10,455 nucleotides of DNA, taken from positions 1 to 10,455 of the forward strand of contig VSNK01000204.1 of the NCBI GenBank assembly GCA_009774255.1, in the 5' to 3' direction. Made by a program: the position numbers and the translations under genes. The notes under the pieces were generated by a model. It made no database searches. It worked only from the letters and a program-made list of their open reading frames with translations, and was not told the origin of the DNA. Source of the stretch: Faecalicatena sp. Its GTDB lineage: Bacteria; Bacillota; Clostridia; Lachnospirales; Lachnospiraceae. Every line of letters starts with the position of its first letter. Position 1 is the stretch's first letter. Positions 1 through 5,032 of the stretch are shown here, piece by piece.

Positions 1-5
1 TTTAT

Positions 6-704
6 TTATTCTGCCAAACGAGAGAATAAATTTGGAAGTCTGTCAGGCAAATAGTTAATATTTTTTTCCACACTCTTTCCTAAGTCAATTTTAACAATAA
101 AACCGCCATATTCATCTCGCTTTAATAAAACACATCTTCCTGATGGGTCAAAAACATATGCTAATGGAATTTTACCAGCAAAATGAGAACACCCAATAAC
201 ATATACTTCATTTTCAATGGCTCGTGCCTTTGCTAATGAAGTCCATTGTTCAAACTGTAAATTATGATACATTCCTGTTCCGATTATATTAATCAATAAA
301 ACCGGATTATCCAAACACATAATCCTCGCTACCTCTGGGAAATGTATTTCATAGCAGATTGGTATTCCAACCTTTCCAAATTTAGTATTTACGCAAGCAA
401 TTTTCCCCCCATTCCGTTTTCCTTTTTGCTTTTCTCCTCTAGTCAAAATACACTTAGTATATTTATCAACGATTTTACCATTATCTATGACCAGTGCCTT
501 TTGCTGTCCGTTACTGTCTAAATCCTTGAAACCAGTAATAACATATTTTTCTTTTATAATATCAATTGCTTCCCGCAAAACATTATTATCTAAAAAACCT
601 TCTGGAAAAATATAAAGGTCTGCATTATTTTGCGATAAAAAACTATTTAATTCTTGTACACTTTTATTTTCTTGAGGAACAGCTAGCAAAACATTCAAAT
701 TCAT
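6..704 (-). CDS. Carbon-nitrogen hydrolase (nitrilase superfamily), compact
   Basis: This 232-residue protein carries the three catalytic positions of the nitrilase/amidase superfamily: Glu35 in FPEG, Lys84 in KYTKC, and the nucleophile Cys117 in GIPICYEIHFPE. Members hydrolyse non-peptide C-N bonds (amides, carbamoyl groups, nitriles) through a Cys thioester. There is no signal peptide, so it should be cytoplasmic. It is shorter than typical members (about 260-300 residues), mainly because the loops before the Lys and after the Cys are short. The substrate cannot be read from sequence. The start is ATG at 704; GGGAGG lies only 2 nt upstream, an unusually tight spacing, so initiation may depend on coupling to a small upstream ORF that overlaps by ATGA. 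A TTG at codon 3 would have better Shine-Dalgarno spacing and is an alternative start. It lies downstream of the 94-residue coiled-coil gene in AT-rich DNA. The superfamily call is firm, the function unknown. Confidence 0.85.
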   Translation of the reverse strand: MNLNVLLAVPQENKSVQELNSFLSQNNADLYIFPEGFLDNNVLREAIDIIKEKYVITGFKDLDSNGQQKALVIDNGKIVDKYTKCILTRGEKQKGKRNGGKIACVNTKFGKVGIPICYEIHFPEVARIMCLDNPVLLINIIGTGMYHNLQFEQWTSLAKARAIENEVYVIGCSHFAGKIPLAYVFDPSGRCVLLKRDEYGGFIVKIDLGKSVEKNINYLPDRLPNLFSRLAE

Positions 705-736
705 TTCCTCCCTGTGTTCAAAAAATCACTAACCAT
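701..736 (-). promoter_or_regulatory. Possible 11-codon leader ORF coupled to the hydrolase
   Basis: An ATG at 736 opens an 11-codon frame (MVSDFLNTGRK). It is preceded by a strong AAGGAGG 8 nt upstream and ends with a TGA that overlaps the ATG of the C-N hydrolase as ATGA. The hydrolase's own GGGAGG is too close to its start for ideal initiation, so ribosomes terminating on this frame could feed it. The peptide resembles nothing I know. The arrangement is seen directly; the coupling role is inference, and the frame could be fortuitous. Confidence 0.35.
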
Positions 737-763
737 ACTTCATTCCTCCTTCAAAATTTGAAT

Positions 764-1048
764 TTAGCATTCAGAATCATTTTCCAATGTATCCAAACGA
801 GTTCCTGCCTCATCAATATCAGCCAATATATCTTTTATCCTGCATTCCAGATCATCAACTCTGCTTTCTGCATCTTCAATATCTGATATCACGCCTCCAA
901 CAGGGCAGCTATTCAATGTGATATTGCAATTATCACCAAGTTTGATATCTCCCAAGGAACACTTAGTAAGTGCTATCTCTTTACATTGATCAATACATAA
1001 ATGTTCAAATAGTTTTTCAAGTTTTTCTATTCTTTCCTCTATAGTCAT
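764..1048 (-). CDS. Small cysteine-rich coiled-coil protein, unknown function
   Basis: This 94-residue acidic protein has three visible parts. Residues 3-17 form a short amphipathic helix with Ile/Leu/Phe at 3-4 spacing. Residues 25-54 are Gly/Asn/Cys-rich with alternating hydrophobics (SLGDIKLGDNCNITL), suggesting beta structure. Residues 57-88 form five exact heptads, with a-positions I57, V64, I71, I78, L85 and d-positions A60, L67, I74, A81, L88, so the protein probably oligomerises. There are seven cysteines (18, 22, 30, 41, 48, 69, 94), the last being the C-terminal residue. I recognise no family and see no signal peptide or membrane segment. The start is ATG at 1048 with GAGGTG 6 nt upstream. 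It sits 35 nt after a truncated RhuM-like gene and 59 nt before the C-N hydrolase, in the same direction, so co-expression with the hydrolase is likely. Confidence 0.7.
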   Translation of the reverse strand: MTIEERIEKLEKLFEHLCIDQCKEIALTKCSLGDIKLGDNCNITLNSCPVGGVISDIEDAESRVDDLECRIKDILADIDEAGTRLDTLENDSEC

Positions 1049-1083
1049 GATAACACCTCGCTCTCTCAGGTAGTATTCTCTAC

Positions 1084-1293
1084 CTAATAATTTTTATAGA
1101 TTTCTGCTTCTGAAGAAATCCGATTGCTGTTCTCTATTATCTGCATATCGTAACCACATCTTACAGATACATCTCTTTCAAACAGTTCTGTCATCTGTGC
1201 TTTTGTCAGCCAGACAGTTTCCTGTTCAATAGGGACTGATAATTTTATCTCTTTATCATTAGTTTCAAATAGTACGATTTCACTTTTTTTCAT
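1084..1293 (-). pseudogene. Truncated RhuM-like (virulence RhuM family) N-terminus
   Basis: The 69 codons from ATG 1293 begin like RhuM-family proteins: a short beta-rich start (KKSEIVLFETNDKEIKLSV) followed by ETVWLTKAQMTELFERD, the conserved winged-helix-like entry of that family. Intact RhuM proteins are several times longer and continue with a recognition helix of the type ISKHI-N-F. Here the similarity stops after FERDVSV, and about 26 unrelated-looking residues lead to a TAG. I find no continuation in the other minus-strand frames before 1048, so this looks like a 3' deletion or recombination remnant rather than a single frameshift. The ATG lies inside the last codons of the XRE regulator (14-nt overlap), which would allow translational coupling. 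An in-frame extension to 1335 exists but overlaps the regulator further and is unlikely. RhuM proteins are linked to mobile islands; their role is poorly defined. Confidence 0.6.
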
Positions 1294-1783
1294 TAATCCA
1301 CTCATCCAAAAGGGCCAGATCGGTATCTTCCGCAATTTTTTCTTTGTGATACAGGCAAAGCTTTTGCAAAGTCTCCTGTGTAAAATAATCTAAAAGGTAA
1401 AAGATTTCTTCAAATTCAGTTATCGTATCCATATATTTTTCGGCCAGTCTGTTAATTAAAGGACTACTCATATGCGAACTGTAAACAACAATATCCTCAT
1501 AACAATTTATTAATGGGGAATCACCCTCCTGTAGTTGCAAAATTTGTTCCTCTGACACCGTTTCTGATTTGTGCTTTTCTTTGGCTTGCAACAGTTCATC
1601 TATAGAAATGTCAAAAATTGCTGCCAACTTCCCAATATTATCAAGGTCAGGAAATCCGTTCCCACACTCCCATTTGCTCACCGCCTTTTCTGTGATAAAC
1701 AGCCTGTCGGCGAGTTCGGTCTGCGTCATGTGTCTTTCCTTTCGTAGCTTTGCTATGTGCTCACCAAGTTTTTTGGATTCCAT
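1280..1783 (-). CDS. XRE/Cro-CI family helix-turn-helix regulator
   Basis: This 167-residue protein has an N-terminal HTH_3 domain at about residues 8-63. The turn and recognition helix are visible in MTQTELADRLFITEKAVSKWECGNGFPDLDNIGKLA, followed by the typical FDISIDELL closing helix. Residues 70-167 are an acidic, Leu-rich helical region (EEIFYLLDYFTQETLQKL) of the kind that mediates dimerisation or effector sensing in Clostridial XRE regulators; I cannot name its family. It would bind DNA in the cytoplasm, probably as a dimer, and likely controls its own promoter. The start is ATG at 1783 with AAAGGAGG 9 nt upstream. A plausible promoter and a dyad lie just upstream. Its 3' end overlaps the truncated RhuM-like reading frame by 14 nt. 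No recombinase is nearby to show it belongs to an active phage or element. Confidence 0.87.
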   Translation of the reverse strand: MESKKLGEHIAKLRKERHMTQTELADRLFITEKAVSKWECGNGFPDLDNIGKLAAIFDISIDELLQAKEKHKSETVSEEQILQLQEGDSPLINCYEDIVVYSSHMSSPLINRLAEKYMDTITEFEEIFYLLDYFTQETLQKLCLYHKEKIAEDTDLALLDEWINEKK

Positions 1784-1807
1784 TTGAACTTGCCTCCTTT
1801 CACATCT

Positions 1808-1836
1808 ATTTTATATTGGAAGCCAAAACTATTCAA
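1808..1836 (-). promoter_or_regulatory. Candidate sigma-A promoter of the XRE regulator
   Basis: On the minus strand, TTGAAT (1836-1831) and TAAAAT (1813-1808) are separated by 17 nt, upstream of AAAGGAGG and ATG 1783. An overlapping TATAAA two bases upstream gives a 15-nt spacer instead. The hexamers are close to consensus, but the region is AT-rich, so chance matches are possible. Confidence 0.4.
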
Positions 1837-1844
1837 CCTACTTG

Positions 1845-1874
1845 TCGTAGATATTGTGGTGCAAAATACTACGA
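1845..1874. promoter_or_regulatory. Inverted repeat, possible regulator operator
   Basis: TCGTAG (1845-1850) and CTACGA (1869-1874) are perfect 6-bp arms separated by 18 nt; with a one-base bulge the symmetry extends inward by four bases. The repeat lies just upstream of the candidate -35 of the XRE gene, a position suited to autoregulation. The arms are short, so the operator role is only a suggestion. Confidence 0.25.
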
Positions 1875-1884
1875 AACGTGGGAT

Positions 1885-1922
1885 GGAAATTTATTGCATC
1901 TTTTTTATTGAATAAATTTTCC
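1885..1922. repeat. AT-rich inverted repeat
   Basis: AAATTTATT (1887-1895) and AATAAATTT (1911-1919) are perfect 9-bp arms around a 15-nt spacer. The outer GG/CC also pair if one A is bulged. In RNA this would be a weak AU-rich hairpin without an adjacent U-run in the minus direction, so it is not a convincing intrinsic terminator for the upstream genes. It lies in the 188-nt gap between the lactate permease remnant and the XRE gene. Confidence 0.4.
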
Positions 1923-1971
1923 TGTATGTATCTTCTCCAAATTCCAATTTCCCCGGAACGATTCCTGTCCT

Positions 1972-2193
1972 TCAAGAGCATCCAACCGCACAGGTAACGG
2001 CTGCCAGAAGTACATATAACAAGAAATATTTAAATACTTTGCTTAAAATCCTGCTTTCCGAACCCACCGCATTGATCGCTCCCGTCCCAATGGCAATACT
2101 CTGCGGACAGATCATCTTACCGAGCCCCGCACCCATCACATTTGCGGCGGCAATCCAACTGGTATCCAGTCCCAGCGCAGATGCCGTTTCGCC
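1972..2193 (-). pseudogene. lldP: C-terminal remnant of L-lactate permease
   Basis: The minus strand here reads 73 codons to a TGA at 1974-1972, with no start codon at the head. The translation has GETASALGLD, then WIAAANVMGAGLGKMICPQS, then IAIGTGAINAVGSES and a final hydrophobic helix. This matches the C-terminus of the LldP/LctP lactate permease family, whose hallmark near the end is AAN-GG--GKMISPQSIAIA followed by a glycine/glutamate-serine turn and the last membrane segment. Intact permeases are about 500 residues or more, so roughly 85% is missing. A TAA lies in frame just upstream (2196-2194) and the homology stops there, so the 5' part was lost by deletion or rearrangement. The reading frame that remains is undamaged, so the event may be fairly recent. 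It begins 65 nt after the ABC ATPase stop codon, beside a perfect palindrome. Confidence 0.82.
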
Positions 2194-2196
2194 TTA

Positions 2197-2208
2197 TGAC
2201 AATTGTCA
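2197..2208. repeat. Perfect 12-bp palindrome at the pseudogene breakpoint
   Basis: TGACAATTGTCA is fully self-complementary. It lies immediately outside the point where the lactate permease similarity ends and 50 nt beyond the ATPase stop codon. It could be a relic operator or a recombination-associated site. The remaining bases of the 2194-2258 gap show no gene and no terminator with a U-run. Confidence 0.4.
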
Positions 2209-2258
2209 CGATTTATGATCCTCACCCATACTGTTTTGTTTGCTCCGGGCAGCCTCTG

Positions 2259-3236
2259 TCATTTTCCCTGTCGATATGCAATCCTTATGATATCGTCTAT
2301 CCTGGCCTCCTTCAGCCCCCCCTCTTTGATGGGCGCGGAATGGGAAATATCCTCGATCAGGCGGGCGGCGGTGATCTCATCCTTTTTGAATTTGTAGACA
2401 GCCCTGGCTTCGTCCACGGACACCAGCTCTGCCTTCGGGTGCCGGATGACGGCGGGCTGATAAAAGTCGATCACAAGCTGCCGGTACGGCGCGATGCGGT
2501 CCACCAGATCGTCCAGCGAGCCGTCCTCGATGATCCTTCCCTCGTTGATGATGATCAGCCGTCTGCACAGTTCCTGGACATCCCCCAGATCATGGGTGGT
2601 CAGGATGATGGTCGTCCCGCTGCGCCGGTTGATCTCCTTGATGAACTTCCGGACAGAGTATTTTGCCTCCACGTCCAGGCCGATGGTGGGCTCGTCCAAG
2701 AATAAAATCTGCGGGGAATGAAGCATGGCCGCCGCCAGATCCCCTCTCATCCGCTGCCCCAGGGAAAGCTGGCGCACCGGAGTGTCGATGAATTCACTGA
2801 ACCGGAAGATTTCATCCAGCATCTTGATGTTCCTGTCATACATCGCGTCATCAATCTGATAGATTCTCTTGAGCAGGTCAAAGGTCTCGCCCAGGCGCAG
2901 ATTCCAGTTGAGCTGGCTGCGCTGCCCGAATACGACTCCCAGATTCTTTACCACCCGCTTGCGGTCCTTCTGCGGCGATACGCCGTCGATCCGAATCTCC
3001 CCGGCGGTGGGCTGCAGGATTCCGGAAAGCATCTTAACGGTGGTGCTCTTTCCCGCGCCGTTGGGACCGATGTAAGCCACGATATCCCCCTTCTCAACCT
3101 CGAAGGAAATATCATCCACAGCCCTTACATACCGCACGTCCTGCACGAACAGATTCTTTACCGCCCCGTACAGGCCCTTCTCTTTTTTGATCTTCTTGTA
3201 TTCCTTCACCAGATGGCTGACTTCTATAATATTCAT
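2259..3236 (-). CDS. ABC-2 type transporter ATP-binding protein (COG4586-like)
   Basis: This 325-residue nucleotide-binding subunit has all expected motifs: Walker A GPNGAGKST (57-65), Q-loop Gln105 in FGQRSQL, signature LSLGQ (157-161), Walker B ILFLDE (177-182) and switch His215 in TTHD. The N-terminus carries a 15-20 residue insertion (KKEKGLYGAVKNLFVQDV) before the first conserved strand, and residues after about 240 form an extra C-terminal domain. Both are typical of the COG4586/NatA-like ATPases that pair with the two permeases found just upstream. It would energise export or lipid-linked transport at the inner face of the membrane; the substrate is unknown. The start is ATG at 3236 with AGGAGA about 8-9 nt upstream. 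It is separated from the preceding permease by 119 nt containing a strong hairpin, so its expression may be adjusted independently. Confidence 0.9.
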   Translation of the reverse strand: MNIIEVSHLVKEYKKIKKEKGLYGAVKNLFVQDVRYVRAVDDISFEVEKGDIVAYIGPNGAGKSTTVKMLSGILQPTAGEIRIDGVSPQKDRKRVVKNLGVVFGQRSQLNWNLRLGETFDLLKRIYQIDDAMYDRNIKMLDEIFRFSEFIDTPVRQLSLGQRMRGDLAAAMLHSPQILFLDEPTIGLDVEAKYSVRKFIKEINRRSGTTIILTTHDLGDVQELCRRLIIINEGRIIEDGSLDDLVDRIAPYRQLVIDFYQPAVIRHPKAELVSVDEARAVYKFKKDEITAARLIEDISHSAPIKEGGLKEARIDDIIRIAYRQGK

Positions 3237-3268
3237 GAAAATTCTCTCCTATTGTAACCAATCTGCAC

Positions 3269-3299
3269 GGCAAGTGATTGCCGAATGCAACCACTTGCC
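3269..3299 (-). repeat. 13-bp hairpin in the leader of the ATPase gene
   Basis: GGCAAGTGATTGC (3269-3281) and GCAACCACTTGCC (3287-3299) are complementary except for one position. Read as minus-strand RNA that position is a G-U pair, giving a continuous 13-bp stem closed by a 5-nt loop. It lies between the second permease and the ATPase, 18 nt before the AGGAGA ribosome binding site. No U-run follows, so it is not a canonical terminator. It could stabilise or process the polycistronic mRNA, or modulate translation of the ATPase. Confidence 0.55.
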
Positions 3300-3355
3300 C
3301 GGGTCGCTGTTTCACGGAAATCCCCCGGCATACTGCGCAGAATATTTTCAATTTC

Positions 3356-4165
3356 TCAGCTTCCCGCGCTCTCATACCTGCGCATTCCGATATGGAACAG
3401 TCCGCAGCTCAGCGCGAACATCACCGCCCCCACTCCCAGGCCGATGACTGCCATGGGGACCAAAATGGCGCTTTCTCCCATCCCCAGCATATCCTTTACA
3501 GGGTAAAATGTGATCCATGCCAGGGGCAGAAAAAATGTGAACAGGGCCTGCGTCCATTTCGGATAGATGGTAAGCGGGTACATGGACACCCGTTCAAACA
3601 GCGCCCCGACCATATCCGTAAAATTAGCCGTGCTCTTCGTCCAGAAGGAAAGCGAACCGCAGAAGATCCAGACCGCGCCCCTGATCAGAGTCCCTCCGGC
3701 CAGAACAAACAGAATCAGGATGATATTCGTAACATTGACTTCCAGATGCACCTTCGCGCACCCATAGAAAAATACCATCAGTCCGGGAATCATATCGGTG
3801 ACACCGATCAGGTTGAACTCTTCGAACAGGAACTGAAACAGAACGCTCATGGGGCGCAGTAAAAACATATCGTACTCTCCCTCCACCACGCAGTAAGGCA
3901 TATACCATGTCTGGATGAAAAGCACCACTGCCAGCCCATGGCTCAAAACGGACATTCCGTAGAGGAACGCCAGGCTTTCATAACCCCAGCCGCCCAGGCT
4001 GCCGAAGGAATCCACCACGAACTTGATGGTGGCAAATCCCACCACCCACTGTACACAGTTGGCAAGCACATGGCCAAGCAGCATGAACGGATATTCCAGC
4101 CGGGACTGGATGGAAAGCCTTGTCAGCGCGACGGCCACGGAAACATAGTATTTGATTTTTTTCAT
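3356..4165 (-). CDS. ABC-2 family permease (COG3694-like)
   Basis: This integral membrane subunit has 269 residues and about six hydrophobic segments. The motif EGEYDMFLLRPMSVLFQFLFE (near residues 90-110) is the G-x-D-x-L-x-R-P region shared by the ABC2_membrane_6 (formerly DUF990) permeases, with a conserved late segment near YPKWTQALFTFFLPLAWITFYP. It would form half of the membrane channel for the ATPase encoded next. I chose ATG 4165 because a G-run (4180-4175) lies 9 nt upstream. ATG 4174, three codons earlier, overlaps the stop of the preceding permease as ATGA but touches the G-run directly. Either start implies tight coupling to the upstream permease. Longer in-frame extensions run deep into that gene and are not credible. 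Confidence 0.85.
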   Translation of the reverse strand: MKKIKYYVSVAVALTRLSIQSRLEYPFMLLGHVLANCVQWVVGFATIKFVVDSFGSLGGWGYESLAFLYGMSVLSHGLAVVLFIQTWYMPYCVVEGEYDMFLLRPMSVLFQFLFEEFNLIGVTDMIPGLMVFFYGCAKVHLEVNVTNIILILFVLAGGTLIRGAVWIFCGSLSFWTKSTANFTDMVGALFERVSMYPLTIYPKWTQALFTFFLPLAWITFYPVKDMLGMGESAILVPMAVIGLGVGAVMFALSCGLFHIGMRRYESAGS

Positions 4166-4170
4166 CACTG

Positions 4171-4962
4171 TCATCCCCCCTGAATCAGTACAGCCGCAGC
4201 CGCTTTTTTCTGCACGGCATGGAAGATCAGCCACAGCGCCGCGCACCAGAAAAGCTGCAGCCCTGTACGCCCCAGCATTTCCAAAAATGTATAGCGTCCG
4301 ATATAAATTCCCAGAGGAAGCTGATAGATATTTACAAAAGGCAGACACTCCAGAAACACTCGAAATCCCTCCGGGAAAAACCAGAGGGGAATGACGCTGC
4401 CGGAAAGCAGCTTCATAATGAAGCCTTTCACATTTCTTAAGGGACCCATGGTGATCGTCTTGAACGCACACATCCCCAGGAGCGCGGCCAGCATCCAGTT
4501 GATCAGATAACCGACGGCAAAGCTTGCCAGAAACAGTACCAGGTTGAGGGCAGACGCCGGAGCCGGCAGACCGAACAGCACAGAGCCAAGAACAAACAGC
4601 GGGACCGCGGTCTGAAAAAAGGCAACGACCATATCTCCCAGATCCTCCGCCAGATAAATGCCGTAGATATTCACCGGCTTTAACATGTCAAGCGCCACGC
4701 TGCCGGACCAGACACTGTCCTCGATCCGGCCCTCCACCCCCATGGTCAGCAGATTTCCCATGATCACGGAAATGATTGTGTAGGTAATCATATCCCGCTC
4801 CCCTACCCCTGAGACACTTCCCGTTCCGCCATAGGCCGCCTTCCAGAAGCAGGCCATGGCAAACAGGAGCAGACATTGGATAGAGATGGTAGAGATCACA
4901 TTAAATCGATAAGCCAGGGCGGATTGAATCCGTACCCTGGCAACAAACAGATAAGCCTTCAT
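4171..4962 (-). CDS. ABC-2 family permease (COG4587-like)
   Basis: This integral membrane subunit has 263 residues and about six hydrophobic segments. It begins with a short basic cytoplasmic helix (KAYLFVARVRIQSALAYR), as in COG4587/ABC2_membrane_6 proteins. The region EDSVWSGSVALDMLKPVNIY carries the G-x-x-x-x-x-L-x-x-P motif that recurs in the partner permease, pointing to a heterodimeric channel. I selected ATG 4962 because GGAGG (4973-4969) is 6 nt upstream. The longer frame from 4980 adds MMWRLK but has no ribosome binding site. It is the first gene of the three-gene exporter and starts 70 nt after the GH32 gene. No terminator is visible in between, so read-through from the sugar operon is possible. 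The substrate is unknown. Confidence 0.85.
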   Translation of the reverse strand: MKAYLFVARVRIQSALAYRFNVISTISIQCLLLFAMACFWKAAYGGTGSVSGVGERDMITYTIISVIMGNLLTMGVEGRIEDSVWSGSVALDMLKPVNIYGIYLAEDLGDMVVAFFQTAVPLFVLGSVLFGLPAPASALNLVLFLASFAVGYLINWMLAALLGMCAFKTITMGPLRNVKGFIMKLLSGSVIPLWFFPEGFRVFLECLPFVNIYQLPLGIYIGRYTFLEMLGRTGLQLFWCAALWLIFHAVQKKAAAAVLIQGG

Positions 4963-5032
4963 CTTTAGCCTCCACATCATAAGGAGTTGTAGAAAAGACA
5001 GTTCCTAAAGTTACAGTTTTTTTCAGCATTTA

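Noticed and set aside
1069..1084. GGTAG/CTACC 5-bp hairpin after the RhuM fragment
   Set aside because: The stem is too short and lacks a U-run, so I do not call it a terminator.
2209..2258. Gap after the ATPase examined for a terminator or small gene
   Set aside because: No hairpin with a U-run and no start codon with a ribosome binding site were seen.
2142..3862. Several plus-strand frames opposite the ATPase and second permease
   Set aside because: They are antisense to well-supported genes, and their translations are low-complexity His/Pro/Arg-rich without motifs.
4166..4471. N-terminal extension of the second permease back to 4471
   Set aside because: It overlaps the preceding permease by 300 nt, its translation looks non-native, and a good start with a ribosome binding site exists at 4165.
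4981..5032. Possible terminator after the GH32 gene
   Set aside because: The minus strand has an A-run but no GC stem followed by U residues, so nothing supports termination here.
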